Notes under the pieces: model-generated | Seen by the model: the letters and a program-made list of their open reading frames with translations, nothing else | Databases searched by the model: none | Told to the model about the DNA's origin: nothing | Translations under genes and position numbers: made by a program | Assembly: GCF_900101815.1 (NCBI RefSeq) | Contig: NZ_FNAO01000004.1 | Location: forward strand, 186,001-250,000 | DNA from: Pricia antarctica | Lineage (GTDB): Bacteria; Bacteroidota; Bacteroidia; Flavobacteriales; Flavobacteriaceae | Length of the DNA stretch: 64,000 bases | Direction: 5' to 3' | Shown: positions 7,167-16,933 of the stretch, one piece after another | Numbering within the stretch: the first letter of the stretch is position 1 | Layout of the letters: every line of letters begins with the position of its first letter

Positions 7167-10019
7167 TTAAAACCACTGCCTCGTAAACAGCCCGATCAAG
7201 GTTTTGGGACTTACGGTAATGATAAAACGGATTTTCTCTCCATAATTTGGCTGGGAAACTTCCCATCCGTTGTTGGAATACACGGGAAAGTACAGTTCGA
7301 AATAATCGGTCAAAAGGTTTAGTCGAACTCCAGAATCGTATACGAACTTACCGCTGACCCCTTTGTTCTTGACAAATCCGGCATCACCATATACCTCGAT
7401 CCAGCGCCATAGGTTTACGCTGGTGTTCACTGTGGCCAACAAATCGTTGGAAAATCGATAGCGCTCCGGTAAAAAGGATTTAAAACCTCCTTCGGCAATA
7501 ATAATCTGTTGGCTATAAATCCCCGAATCTTCGGAACGCCCCAAATAACCATAATCAAATAGGTAGTCCGTAGGACGATCTAATGCGAAACTGAAGTAAT
7601 TGGGATCGGCGTAATCCGTGGTCTTATTACGCAGAAACTTACCGGCAAAAAATCGCAAGTTAAATTGTCGGTTGTTTTCGAACAACTTACGGTATTCGAG
7701 TTCAAAAGCCAATTTGGTGAAGTCATTGGCATGCTGAATATCGCCGAACCAGGAGAGGTAATTGATAATTCCCGGGTTTCTACTGGTATACCTAGCGTTT
7801 AAGACGCTGTAGTCGGGTGGTGTCTGAAAATCACCCAAATTTTCATCTTTATCCCTCAATACGTTGACATAACGAAAAGAAAGAAAATTCCGCTTATTGG
7901 ATATCAGGTTCTCGGGCCGCCAACCGAAACTGAGCGAAGGCGTAATCGTTGTATAGCGGGAATTCTCCTGAAAATGATAGGTAGAACCCCCTATGTGATA
8001 ATTGGCCACGTAAAGTCCGCTTTTACTCAGATACTTTCTATAGGTAAATCCACCAGAGCCAACAAATGCCTTCTCCCGGAAGGAATAAGATGGGGAAACG
8101 TCATAGACAAACGGCTTTTCCAAAAAGGTCTTGTTGTACAATCGCATGCCCGGGGTCCATCCGTCATAAAGGTTGAAATTAGCCACGGGCACATAAAAGA
8201 CTTGGTTGTAATAAGGATTTTCGGAATCCTGGAAAAAGGTGAACCTTAGTTTTTTGTTACTCGATAAAAATCCCCCCAATGATTTCCAGTTGTCCCTTTG
8301 GTTGAATTCCGGTATTTTTTGATCATAGTTCAATACCAATCTTTCTTCATCCTTTTTTGGAATGGTAACCGTTTTTTCCTCATCGATATCCGAAAACCAA
8401 TATTTGGAAACCACGGAATCGTTACGTAATCCGAACAGCGATATGGGCACGTTGGTTCCCGCCTTATTCTTAAGGGTTACCCTAAGCGAATCCTCGGTTT
8501 TCTCTACTTTCTTTATCTTGAAATCTATTTTCCAGTCGGTGGACACGTAGTCTCTAAAAAACCAGTTGACATCTCTATCGGTCGAGCGTTTTAAAATGGA
8601 TTCAAAATCCAGAATTTTAGCACGGTTTAACTGATAATATTGATAGAATGTCTTTATACTATTGTCTACCTTTTCTTTTCCGATATAGCTCGCCACGTAA
8701 GACAACCCGAGTCCCGCTTTATACCTATTCGCTATTTTTTGATTGAACTTGGTAAGGGAGTCGTTCGGGGTGTTCAGCGGCTGGTCTATATTTTTTCTTG
8801 CCATCAGCATGTACAGAAATGGATATTGCTCGTTAAAATCCATCTTTGCCAAATTGAAACTGCGGATTCCCCAGATCTTTGATAGTTTTCCCAACAGTTT
8901 TTGATCGGGATAATACTCTTCAACATAGGCAATCATGAGGTAGTTTGCTATAGCATCGCTCAACCACTGATCTTTTCTGGGGTCAAGAAAAAGCGTTTCC
9001 TCTAAAATATTGATCAAAGCGGTTTTCAAGAACTTCATTTCAAACTGAAACTGTTCTTCGTAGGGCCGAATAAATGAAGGCAACTGATTGATGCCGTAAA
9101 GCTTGTTCTTATCATAATCGATTTCGCTGACCAGCAGTTGCTCGTGCGGATATTTTCCCAAATGGCCATCGATAAATTCCGCTACCCGGTTTATGGAGAG
9201 CCCTTGGGAAAGTTCACTATATTTAGAGGCCTCCAGATCGGTAATTATCGTCATCTCTTCTGTGACGTGGGTTGTAAAACGATTTGTGGGCGTCAGAATT
9301 AGTTCCCCGTTCTTTTGATGGATACCCCGCAATTGGGCCATTTGTCCGTTTGGAAAATGCGTATTGCCCAATACCCTGAAATTCGAAGCTAAATATAGAC
9401 TGTCCGGATATGTAAAATTAACCGTTGTATTTGTTGTTTCCGTATATAGGTCTTCCAGGTTTTTATTGGAATACAGATGCCAGACACCATCAAAAACTGC
9501 AGGTGTCAGATACCAATCCTTTAGATAATAGGTATTGTTTTTGCCATATCCGTAAGGGGTAAATTTATTTTCAGGAAGCTGAACCGTATATGTAAGAAAC
9601 AATTTGGTCGATTCCCCAGGAGGTAGTGGAGCGTTCAATTTAATTTTAAGGATATCCTCTTCCTTGGTCCGTTCCCATGGTAAGCCCCTGTAGGCATCGT
9701 CTACGACACTCGTTATTGTAGTGTAGCCCCGTTCGCTTTTTTTGGCCAAGTGTAGGCTTTTTTTGAATTCTTCGGCAAAACGTTTTGCGAGTCCGGTATT
9801 CTTGTTGGCATAAGCATTGGCCCAATCGTTAAAATAAAGCACGTCGAGGGTCGAATCGGAAGTATTTTTATAAAGGAATTCTTGTTGGATGGTTATTTCC
9901 TTGGTTTTCCCATCCAGTGTTGCGGTAAGGATGTTTTCATGCTGGGCACACAATCTTCCTATACCGGAAAAAAGTAAGAGAGCGCAAAGGAATTTAAGTA
10001 TGGGGAATTTTAGTTTCAA
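7167..10019 (-). CDS. M1-peptidase-like protein with degenerate active site fused to an outer-membrane beta barrel
   Basis: A 950-residue exported protein with a signal peptide ending near CAQ (residue 25). Residues about 28-470 follow the layout of M1 aminopeptidases, but the catalytic helix HExxH is absent: the corresponding stretch reads INILEETLF (336-344), and the usual NEGFA segment is SDAIA (354-358). A linker follows, and residues about 560-950 are rich in alternating aromatic strands ending in a terminal Phe, as in outer-membrane barrels. The start is TTG, with the LOG stop codon immediately upstream in frame; no better start is seen. It follows the LOG gene by 9 bases. It probably binds rather than cuts peptides at the cell surface, which is inference. 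Database pipelines may call it an aminopeptidase. Confidence 0.78.
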   Translation of the reverse strand: MKLKFPILKFLCALLLFSGIGRLCAQHENILTATLDGKTKEITIQQEFLYKNTSDSTLDVLYFNDWANAYANKNTGLAKRFAEEFKKSLHLAKKSERGYTTITSVVDDAYRGLPWERTKEEDILKIKLNAPLPPGESTKLFLTYTVQLPENKFTPYGYGKNNTYYLKDWYLTPAVFDGVWHLYSNKNLEDLYTETTNTTVNFTYPDSLYLASNFRVLGNTHFPNGQMAQLRGIHQKNGELILTPTNRFTTHVTEEMTIITDLEASKYSELSQGLSINRVAEFIDGHLGKYPHEQLLVSEIDYDKNKLYGINQLPSFIRPYEEQFQFEMKFLKTALINILEETLFLDPRKDQWLSDAIANYLMIAYVEEYYPDQKLLGKLSKIWGIRSFNLAKMDFNEQYPFLYMLMARKNIDQPLNTPNDSLTKFNQKIANRYKAGLGLSYVASYIGKEKVDNSIKTFYQYYQLNRAKILDFESILKRSTDRDVNWFFRDYVSTDWKIDFKIKKVEKTEDSLRVTLKNKAGTNVPISLFGLRNDSVVSKYWFSDIDEEKTVTIPKKDEERLVLNYDQKIPEFNQRDNWKSLGGFLSSNKKLRFTFFQDSENPYYNQVFYVPVANFNLYDGWTPGMRLYNKTFLEKPFVYDVSPSYSFREKAFVGSGGFTYRKYLSKSGLYVANYHIGGSTYHFQENSRYTTITPSLSFGWRPENLISNKRNFLSFRYVNVLRDKDENLGDFQTPPDYSVLNARYTSRNPGIINYLSWFGDIQHANDFTKLAFELEYRKLFENNRQFNLRFFAGKFLRNKTTDYADPNYFSFALDRPTDYLFDYGYLGRSEDSGIYSQQIIIAEGGFKSFLPERYRFSNDLLATVNTSVNLWRWIEVYGDAGFVKNKGVSGKFVYDSGVRLNLLTDYFELYFPVYSNNGWEVSQPNYGEKIRFIITVSPKTLIGLFTRQWF

Positions 10020-10028
10020 ACAGGGGGA

Positions 10029-10715
10029 TTAAAAATTTGGACTCAAAGAACGTCCTTTATAAAATGAGTCAATGATGTCGACAACCTCTTCCTTGGTATC
10101 TACGATATGAATCAGATCAAGATCATGGGGACTGATGTTCTTAATTTTGAGCATCGTATCTTTTATCCATTCGAAGAGTCCGTTCCAAAAATCGGAAACG
10201 ACGAGAATTATTGGGAATTTTTCGATTTTGTGTGTTTGTATTAGGGTAATGGCTTCAAAAAGCTCGTCTAATGTACCGAATCCTCCCGGCATGACGACAA
10301 AGCCTTGGGAATATTTGACGAACATCACCTTTCTCACAAAAAAATAATCAAAATCAAGGCTTTTGTCGGCGTCGATATAGGGGTTGTCATGTTGTTCGAA
10401 AGGAAGGTCGATATTCAGTCCTACGGAGGTTCCGCCAGCAAGATGTGCACCTTTGTTTCCGGCTTCCATAATTCCGGGACCCCCACCTGTGATGACACCA
10501 TAACCCGCTTCGGAAATACTCTGGGAGATACTGACCGCCAATTCGTAATAGGCATCGCCTGGTTTTGTACGCGCCGATCCAAAAACGGAGACACAGGGCC
10601 CAATAGTACCCAGTTTCTCATACCCCATGACGAATTCGCCCATGATTTTAAATATGGCCCACGAATCGTTGGTCTTTACCTCGTTCCAGCCTTTGTGATG
10701 TTGTTCTTTTCGCAT
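10029..10715 (-). CDS. LOG family protein (nucleotide 5'-monophosphate phosphoribohydrolase-like)
   Basis: A 228-residue Rossmann-fold protein of the TIGR00730 type. The signature is clear: GSARTKPGD near residue 48, ITGGGPGIMEAGNKGA in the middle and PGGFGTLDELFE (the PGGxGTxxE catalytic motif). Family members hydrolyse nucleoside monophosphates to free base and ribose 5-phosphate; in plants and some bacteria this releases cytokinins, and older annotation called them lysine decarboxylases. It sits between uvrA (27 bases upstream) and the protease-like barrel protein (9 bases downstream), suggesting one transcript. Substrate here is not known. Confidence 0.9.
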   Translation of the reverse strand: MRKEQHHKGWNEVKTNDSWAIFKIMGEFVMGYEKLGTIGPCVSVFGSARTKPGDAYYELAVSISQSISEAGYGVITGGGPGIMEAGNKGAHLAGGTSVGLNIDLPFEQHDNPYIDADKSLDFDYFFVRKVMFVKYSQGFVVMPGGFGTLDELFEAITLIQTHKIEKFPIILVVSDFWNGLFEWIKDTMLKIKNISPHDLDLIHIVDTKEEVVDIIDSFYKGRSLSPNF

Positions 10716-10742
10716 TCGTTATGGTTTGGTATGTGTGGTTTT

Positions 10743-13613
10743 TTATACACCGATTGCTTCTTGTTCACTCTTCGGTTTTTTTAGTGCCAATTCCTTCCTT
10801 AAATACGCCGCTGTATAACTTTTTTTGTCCTTTGCCACTTTTTCGGGGGTGCCTTTGGCGACAATCATACCGCCACCGCGACCACCTTCGTAACCAATAT
10901 CGATGAGATAATCCATCATTTTTATCACATCCATGTTGTGTTCGATAATCAAAACGGTATTTCCTTTGTCCACTAAACGGTTCAAAACCTCCATAAGTAC
11001 CCTGATGTCCTCAAAATGGAGCCCTGTTGTGGGTTCGTCCAAAATATAAAACGTATTCCCGGTATTCAGTTTCGATAGTTCGGTGGCCAATTTCACTCGT
11101 TGCGCCTCTCCACCGGATAGGGTAGTGGACTGTTGCCCTAAAGTGATATAGCCCAAGCCGACGTCTTGTATTGTTTTTAACTTACGATGTATTTTGGGAA
11201 TAAGTTCAAAAAAATCGACAGCTTCGTTTATCGTCATATCGAGTACATCGGCAATGGATTTTCCTTTGTATCTGATTTCTAGCGTTTCGCGGTTAAAGCG
11301 TTTCCCGTTGCAGGTCTCGCATTCTACATAAACATCAGGGAGAAAGTTCATTTCTATAACACGTACGCCACCACCACCGCAGGTTTCGCAGCGACCGCCT
11401 TTCACATTAAAGCTAAAACGGCCCGGTTTATAACCGCGAATGGCGGCTTCGGGGGTTTTGGCGAAAAGGGAACGAATCTCACCAAAAACTCCGGTATAGG
11501 TTGCGGGATTAGAGCGTGGCGTTCGCCCTATCGGCGATTGGTTGATATCGATTACCTTATCGACATGCTCTAGGCCCTTGATTTTCTTGTAGGGCATCGG
11601 TTTTTTCACCCCGTTAAAATAATGGGCATTCATAATGGGGTACAAGGTCTCGTTGATCAAGGTGGATTTACCACTGCCCGAAACCCCCGTTACTCCTATC
11701 ATTTGCCCTAACGGAATTGTTACGGTGACGTTTTTAAGGTTGTTACCCGTACAACCGGATAGGGTTATTTTTTTTCCGTTACCCGTTCTACGATTTTGAG
11801 GCACCGCAATTTCTTTTTTCCCGGTCATGTAATCCGCGGTCAGGGTCTGAAAGTTTTTAAGGTCTTTGGGAAGTCCTTCGGAAATGATTTCACCGCCATG
11901 CCTTCCTGCCCTAGGGCCGATATCGATGACATGGTCGGCTCGTTCGATCATATCGCGATCGTGTTCGACGACAATAACGGAGTTACCGATATCTCGAAGG
12001 GCTTCCAGCGATTTTATCAACCGGTCATTGTCGCGCTGATGGAGACCGATACTGGGCTCATCCAAAATATAAAGAACGCCCACTAACTGCGAGCCAATCT
12101 GTGTAGCCAAACGAATACGTTGCGCCTCGCCACCGGAGAGGGATTTGGAACCGCGGTTCAGGGAGAGATAATCCAAACCGACATCCAGTAAAAATCGGAT
12201 ACGGGTACTGATTTCCTTTATGATTTCTTCGGCAATAATTTGCTGGCTGCCTTCCAATCTTTGGTTCAATCCTTCAAAGAAATCGGCAAGTTCAGAAATG
12301 TCGAGATGGGCCAGCTCGGCAATGTTCTTTTCGTCTATCTTAAAGTTAAGGGATTCTTTCCGTAGGCGGGAGCCTTCACAAGTAGGGCAAATCACCTTAT
12401 CCATATAGCTCTTGGCCCATCGTTTAATTGAGGTGGAACCCGCTTGTTCAAATTGATTTTTGATAAAATGGGATATCCCTTCGTACTCGATCTTATAATT
12501 CCGCTTTACGCCCAAGGTTTTTGAGTCGACCTCAAAACTTTCATGACCGCCGTAAAGCAGAACGTTCATGGCCTCTTCAGGAACGTTTTCTATAGCATCG
12601 GTAATTTTAAAATCATAGCGTTGAGCTATGGTTTCGATCTGCTTGAAAGCCCAAGATTTCTTGTAATCTCCTAAAGGGGCAATACCTCCGGATTTGATGG
12701 ATATCTTTTTGTCGGGGAAAATTTTATTTTCATTGACCTCGTAGACATGGCCAAGACCGCTGCAGTTGGGACACATACCCTTCGGAGAGTTGAAAGAAAA
12801 AGTATTAGGTTCGGGAACGGGATAGGATATACCTGTGGTAGGGCACATCAGGTCACGACTGAAATAACGGGCTATCGAAGCACCTTCTTCCAAGACCATC
12901 AAGACATCGTCACCGCTGTACATGGCAGTGTTGATAGATTCAGAGAGTCGTTTATCTAGATCATCGGTGTCTATGACCTTCAATCGATCGATAACGATTT
13001 CAATGTCATGGGTCTTGTACCGGTCCACTTTCATGCCCTTGGTAATATCAACGACTTCACCGTCGACCCTTACCTTGACAAAACCCTGTTTCCCGATTTG
13101 CTGGAACAGTTCGCGATAATGGCCTTTTCTGGATTTGATGACCGGAGCCAAAATATTTATCTTTTTACCATCGTAATCGGCCTTTATCAAGGCTTTGATC
13201 TGCTCGTCACTGTAGCTGACCATTTTTTCACCGGTATTATAGCTGTAGGCCAATCCGGCACGGGCAAACAAAAGGCGTAAAAAATCGTAAATTTCGGTGA
13301 TGGTGCCGACCGTAGATCTTGGGGATTTTGAAGTGGTTTTCTGCTCGATGGCAATAACTGGGGAAAGCCCGTCGATCTTGTCCACATCCGGCCGCTCCAA
13401 GCCCCCTAAAAATTGTCGGGCGTAGGCCGAAAAAGTTTCGATGTAACGTCGCTGACCTTCGGCATAGATGGTATCGAATGCCAATGATGATTTTCCACTA
13501 CCGGAAAGTCCGGTAATTACCACCAATTTCTCCCTTGGGATAGTAACGTCAATGTTTTTAAGATTATGAACGCGAGCACCCTGCACCTCAATATTTTCCT
13601 CGTATTTTATCAT
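10743..13613 (-). CDS. uvrA: Excinuclease ABC subunit A
   Basis: A 956-residue ABC ATPase that, with UvrB, finds bulky DNA lesions for nucleotide excision repair. Two ATPase halves are visible: the first Walker A is [10 protein letters not shown] near residue 35, the second [10 protein letters not shown] near residue 655. Each half has an SLSGGEAQR or TLSGGEAQR signature, and zinc-binding cysteine pairs occur at CPNCSG, CPTCEG, CETCGG and CETCNG. The ATG at 13613 is preferred over a TTG seven codons upstream, because the protein then starts [19 protein letters not shown] as UvrA normally does. It heads a probable uvrA-LOG-barrel operon. Confidence 0.96.
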   Translation of the reverse strand: MIKYEENIEVQGARVHNLKNIDVTIPREKLVVITGLSGSGKSSLAFDTIYAEGQRRYIETFSAYARQFLGGLERPDVDKIDGLSPVIAIEQKTTSKSPRSTVGTITEIYDFLRLLFARAGLAYSYNTGEKMVSYSDEQIKALIKADYDGKKINILAPVIKSRKGHYRELFQQIGKQGFVKVRVDGEVVDITKGMKVDRYKTHDIEIVIDRLKVIDTDDLDKRLSESINTAMYSGDDVLMVLEEGASIARYFSRDLMCPTTGISYPVPEPNTFSFNSPKGMCPNCSGLGHVYEVNENKIFPDKKISIKSGGIAPLGDYKKSWAFKQIETIAQRYDFKITDAIENVPEEAMNVLLYGGHESFEVDSKTLGVKRNYKIEYEGISHFIKNQFEQAGSTSIKRWAKSYMDKVICPTCEGSRLRKESLNFKIDEKNIAELAHLDISELADFFEGLNQRLEGSQQIIAEEIIKEISTRIRFLLDVGLDYLSLNRGSKSLSGGEAQRIRLATQIGSQLVGVLYILDEPSIGLHQRDNDRLIKSLEALRDIGNSVIVVEHDRDMIERADHVIDIGPRAGRHGGEIISEGLPKDLKNFQTLTADYMTGKKEIAVPQNRRTGNGKKITLSGCTGNNLKNVTVTIPLGQMIGVTGVSGSGKSTLINETLYPIMNAHYFNGVKKPMPYKKIKGLEHVDKVIDINQSPIGRTPRSNPATYTGVFGEIRSLFAKTPEAAIRGYKPGRFSFNVKGGRCETCGGGGVRVIEMNFLPDVYVECETCNGKRFNRETLEIRYKGKSIADVLDMTINEAVDFFELIPKIHRKLKTIQDVGLGYITLGQQSTTLSGGEAQRVKLATELSKLNTGNTFYILDEPTTGLHFEDIRVLMEVLNRLVDKGNTVLIIEHNMDVIKMMDYLIDIGYEGGRGGGMIVAKGTPEKVAKDKKSYTAAYLRKELALKKPKSEQEAIGV

Positions 13614-13794
13614 TCTTTCACAGCAAGGCGGCAAAGTTACAATTTTGACAATGAATTAGGAAGTTGGGAGGGTTTAATTGTTTTTGAATTGCTTCGGATT
13701 TTGCACAGCTGTCTACCGACAAAAAAACTAAATCGTTTGTCGGCGGACCTCGGAATGAAAACTTAAAAACGGTTCCAACACCTCACCCAAACTA

Positions 13795-14571
13795 TTAAAT
13801 TGCTTGCCGTTTCTCCGAGAGATACTTCCAATAGCGTTTGGGCACATGCTGGGTGTGCAGTGTCAAGTTGATACGGGATTTGATATTGGTGCTCTTAAAG
13901 TAATTGTTCCATAGTTCTTGATAGCTATATTCCTCGTGTACAAAGTTGTCACTTTTATGGATACTGTTGGCATAGTTTTCGTTCAAATCCAATGACACTA
14001 TTTCGACCTTTTCAAGGTCGTAGAAGATTCCATAATGGCGCTTTACATCATAAATGAGCCATTGCTGGTCGGCATATCTGGACCGGAAATGTTTTGAAAT
14101 CAGGGGAAGAACATCGAAATCAGGTTCAATAGTAGCGAAGTAGATATCATCTTGTGCTAGTTGAAACCTTACGAACGCTTCCATACGATGTTTCTCACGG
14201 CTAACTGATTTTGCCAATTGGTTGATTTTTAGAACAAGCCCATCCGAATAATCCGAATGAATCGATGTGTGATTGGCAAACAGTTTTCGGATATAACGAT
14301 AAAGTAGTAGTTCGATGCCGTTTGTTTCGCTTAAATAGGCGAAATAAATATTCTTCATCGCGTTATGGTCCTTTTTTTGAATACCGTTCCAAACCCGTTT
14401 TGCTTTGTCAACATGTGTGATAATGGTTTCCGTTTCTGAAAAAAGGGCATTTTGGCTAATGGTGTTCTTGTGAATATCGGCTATGTGTGCCTTTTCTTCA
14501 AACGCGACGAAAATCGAGGTAAGAAAGCCGTTGAAACTTCCGTCATAGATAAGGGTTTTTGCATTTTCCAT
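13795..14571 (-). CDS. DUF4130 / TIGR03915-type DNA metabolism protein
   Basis: A 258-residue protein of the family described as probable DNA metabolism protein, usually encoded beside a radical SAM protein, as here. Conserved blocks are visible: YDGSFNGFLTSIF at residues 9-21, SREKHRMEAFVRFQ in the middle, EPDFDVLPLISKHF with RYADQQWLIYD, and the C-terminal QHVPKRYWKYL. The family resembles the partner of uracil-DNA-glycosylase-like proteins in other bacteria, but its reaction is unknown. It lies 107 bases downstream of the radical SAM gene on the same strand. Linked to a LexA-like repressor through the divergent promoter, it is likely damage-inducible; that is inference. Confidence 0.88.
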   Translation of the reverse strand: MENAKTLIYDGSFNGFLTSIFVAFEEKAHIADIHKNTISQNALFSETETIITHVDKAKRVWNGIQKKDHNAMKNIYFAYLSETNGIELLLYRYIRKLFANHTSIHSDYSDGLVLKINQLAKSVSREKHRMEAFVRFQLAQDDIYFATIEPDFDVLPLISKHFRSRYADQQWLIYDVKRHYGIFYDLEKVEIVSLDLNENYANSIHKSDNFVHEEYSYQELWNNYFKSTNIKSRINLTLHTQHVPKRYWKYLSEKRQAI

Positions 14572-14678
14572 AAGGTTCTAATTTAAGATGCTGCGTAGTA
14601 ATCCGGTTTTGTATAAGGCGTGATTTTTGAATTTTTAAAATTTTTGTTCTAAAGTTGTTTCTATCCTGAAAGATGATT

Positions 14679-15941
14679 TCAATTAAATAAACTAAGCTGC
14701 GAACCATACTCTTTTCTAAATTTTCCAACGGAATTTTGCAAAATCCGTCCTTTTATAATATTGGCGTCCATATCACGGCGTTCCCAATGGCTCGAATCGC
14801 AAACGATAAAATATTTAGCTCGGTTCAAGGCGACGCCGATATTTTTTAAATGCTCCCAATTGAGCTTTCGAAATCGCCTTGCGCTAATGATTTTAGGTAC
14901 GGATTTCATACCAATACCGGGTATTCTGGCCAATATCTGTTTTTCTGCCTTGTTAATATCCACTGGAAATTGCTGTAGGTTCCGCAACGCCCAACTCAAT
15001 TTGGGGTCGATGTCGATATCGAGATTGGGATGGTCATTATTCAATAATTCCCGCACTCCGAAACCGTAAAAACGCAAGAGCCAGTCCGTTTGATACAATC
15101 GATTTTCTCGGAGCATCGGCACTTGCGTACCAATGGCCGGTAAGCGACTATCTTCGGCCACTGGAACGTACCCTGAATAGTAGACCCGCTTCATGTTATA
15201 ATTTTTATAGTAGTGCGTGGCGGAATACATAATATCTTTATCCGATTCACCCGTCGCACCAATAATCATCTGGGTGCTTTGCCCAGCCGGCGCATATTTA
15301 GGCGTACTCTTGATGATTTTCCTTTCCTCCCCATATTGTATGATTTCATTTTTAACCTTTAACATCGGTTTGATAAAATCCTCATGCTTTTTATCGGGTG
15401 CCAATAATTTGAGACCGGATATAGTTGGGACTTCGATATTAACGGAAAGCCGATCGGCATACAGGCCTGCTTCCCGCATCAATTCGTCGCTTGCGCCGGG
15501 AATGGATTTTAAATGGATGTAGCCGTTAAAATTTTCTTCCGTTCGCAGCTTTTTGGCGACGGCGATCAAACGTTCCATGGTGTAATCGGGACTCTTAAAA
15601 ATACCGGAACTCAAAAAAAGCCCTTCTATATAATTACGCCTGTAAAAGTCAATGGTCAGATCTACCACTTCCTGAATTTTAAAAGCCGCCCTTTGAATGT
15701 CGTTGCTCTTTCGCGTAACGCAGTAGGCACAGTCAAAAATGCAATGATTGGTCAGTAAAATTTTTAAAAGGGATACACATCTTCCATCTTCCGTATAACT
15801 ATGACAGATCCCCATGCCTGAACTATCGCCCAAACCTTTATTGGTATTCGTACGTTTACTACCGCTACTGGAACAGGAAACATCGTACTTGGCAGCATCT
15901 GCCAGAATCGTCAGTTTCTCCAGAGTTCGTTCAAATGACAT
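14679..15941 (-). CDS. Putative DNA modification/repair radical SAM protein (TIGR03916 type)
   Basis: A 420-residue radical SAM enzyme. The 4Fe-4S binding motif is CIFDCAYC, with Cys67, Cys71 and Cys74, following KILLTNH. Downstream are the expected SGIFKSPDYTMERLI and HLKSIPGA blocks. The C-terminal third holds a helix-hairpin-helix (ILARIPGIGMKSVPKI, near residue 340), which suggests nonspecific DNA contact. Family members resemble spore photoproduct lyase-like enzymes in outline, but the substrate is unknown. It is the first gene of a minus-strand unit with the DUF4130 gene and is divergent from a LexA-like S24 protein. A minus-strand -7 box TAATTTTG lies at 15964-15971, giving a leader of about 20 bases. 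Confidence 0.92.
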   Translation of the reverse strand: MSFERTLEKLTILADAAKYDVSCSSSGSKRTNTNKGLGDSSGMGICHSYTEDGRCVSLLKILLTNHCIFDCAYCVTRKSNDIQRAAFKIQEVVDLTIDFYRRNYIEGLFLSSGIFKSPDYTMERLIAVAKKLRTEENFNGYIHLKSIPGASDELMREAGLYADRLSVNIEVPTISGLKLLAPDKKHEDFIKPMLKVKNEIIQYGEERKIIKSTPKYAPAGQSTQMIIGATGESDKDIMYSATHYYKNYNMKRVYYSGYVPVAEDSRLPAIGTQVPMLRENRLYQTDWLLRFYGFGVRELLNNDHPNLDIDIDPKLSWALRNLQQFPVDINKAEKQILARIPGIGMKSVPKIISARRFRKLNWEHLKNIGVALNRAKYFIVCDSSHWERRDMDANIIKGRILQNSVGKFRKEYGSQLSLFN

Positions 15942-15956
15942 AAAACTGAATTTGTA

Positions 15957-16040
15957 ATTATTCCAAAATTATGGATTAATTCCGACTTATGGAAATAATC
16001 CAAATAAAATTTCGGATATATTCCAAATAGCGTATCTTTG
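15957..16040. promoter_or_regulatory. Divergent promoter with clustered TTCC/GGAA half-sites (candidate LexA-like operator)
   Basis: Between the radical SAM gene and the S24 regulator lie a minus-strand -7 box (TAATTTTG, 15964-15971) and a plus-strand -7 box (TATCTTTG, 16033-16040). Between and over them are TTCC or GGAA-like half-sites at 15961, 15973, 15980, 15991, 15999, 16014 and 16021. The best pair is TTCCGACTTATGGAA (15980-15994), a 15-bp imperfect palindrome; GGATATATTCC (16014-16024) is another. The arrangement suits a dimeric repressor acting on both genes. Confidence 0.55.
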
Positions 16041-16106
16041 AAAGCGGTAGTGTTTTTCAGATATTAGATTTTGTCGATAAAAAGACGAGAATTACATGTA
16101 GAGAAA

Positions 16107-16142
16107 TTCCCTCCCAACTCCATCTGAAATGGAGTTGGAGGG
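16107..16142 (+). repeat. Hairpin just before the LexA-like start, resembling a dispersed palindromic repeat
   Basis: The left arm (16109-16123) and right arm (16129-16142) pair over 10 perfect bases (CCAACTCCAT with ATGGAGTTGG), then 4 more after a single bulged base, around the loop CTGAA. The SD-like GGAGGG is inside the right arm, six bases before the ATG at 16148. The flanks AATTCCC and GGAAATGACA recall short palindromic repeats of the ATTCCCGC...GCGGGAATGACA kind. Confidence 0.6.
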
Positions 16143-16168
16143 CGGAAATGACAAAAAAAGACGTATTT

Positions 16169-16933
16169 ATGGAAAATGAGATTATATTGAAACGATTTGC
16201 CGAGATTCGTCGGGATTTGGAATATACACAGGCAGAATTCGCCGCATTGTTGCATGTTTCCAGTACTACGGCCGACATTGAAAGGGGGCGTACCAAAGTA
16301 TCAGGTAAGGTGGTGGTGGAACTTTTGAAGCAGTTCAAAATCAATCCGCTTTGGCTGTTCGGGGAAAGCGACAATAAGTATCTTGAAACTTCGAACACCT
16401 GCGTCATTCCAAAGGTGGTCACCGTAGATTCCGCCGACCGGGAGAATATGGTGCTTGTCAACGCCAAGGCAGCGGCAGGATATCCGCAAAATATACAAGA
16501 TACCAGTTGGTATCAGCAGTTGCCCGCTTTTGATTTACCAATACCCGAATTCAGAAATGCTACCTATCGTGGGTTTCAAGTCGAGGGAGATAGTATGTTG
16601 CCCAATTTGAAGCCGGGAGAATGGGTGCTGGCCAAGGCGGTAGAGCATATAGATGATGTAAGTGCGAATAAAATGTACGTAGTTGTTTTACAGGACGCCG
16701 TTTTGGTTAAAAAAATTGAAAAGCGGCCCAATTCCAATAATATTACTTTGGTTTCCTTAAACGAAACCTACCCGCCTTACGATATTAAGCCTTATCAAAT
16801 TCAGGAAATCTGGCAGGTCAGCAGCAGAATTACCTTTGGGGAGGATGCGACCACGGAAAAAGGGCTGCTCAGACAATTGCAAGAATCTATGGAAGAGTTG
16901 AAAGACCAGTTGAAACATGTGAAAAAAGTCTAA
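16169..16933 (+). CDS. LexA-like transcriptional regulator (XRE helix-turn-helix plus S24 peptidase)
   Basis: A 254-residue repressor with self-cleavage features. The N-terminal XRE domain (RFAEIRRDLEYTQAEFAALL) binds DNA. Counting from the alternative ATG at 16148, the S24 domain shows an Ala-Gly cleavage site in KAAAGYP (A110-G111), the nucleophile Ser149 in VEGDSMLP and general base Lys188 in AVLVKK. This is the LexA/UmuD logic: damage-activated RecA would trigger cleavage and derepression. The C-terminal tail is a short coiled coil. Start choice: 16169 gives MENEIILKRF, usual for this type, whereas 16148 falls in a repeat-like hairpin but has an SD-like GGAGGG upstream. The gene is divergent from the radical SAM-DUF4130 pair, which it probably controls. 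Confidence 0.85.
   Translation: MENEIILKRFAEIRRDLEYTQAEFAALLHVSSTTADIERGRTKVSGKVVVELLKQFKINPLWLFGESDNKYLETSNTCVIPKVVTVDSADRENMVLVNAKAAAGYPQNIQDTSWYQQLPAFDLPIPEFRNATYRGFQVEGDSMLPNLKPGEWVLAKAVEHIDDVSANKMYVVVLQDAVLVKKIEKRPNSNNITLVSLNETYPPYDIKPYQIQEIWQVSSRITFGEDATTEKGLLRQLQESMEELKDQLKHVKKV

Noticed and set aside
13716-13743. Inverted repeat CCGACAAA...TTTGTCGG as a terminator
   Set aside because: The T-run lies in the loop and no U-tract follows the stem on either strand.
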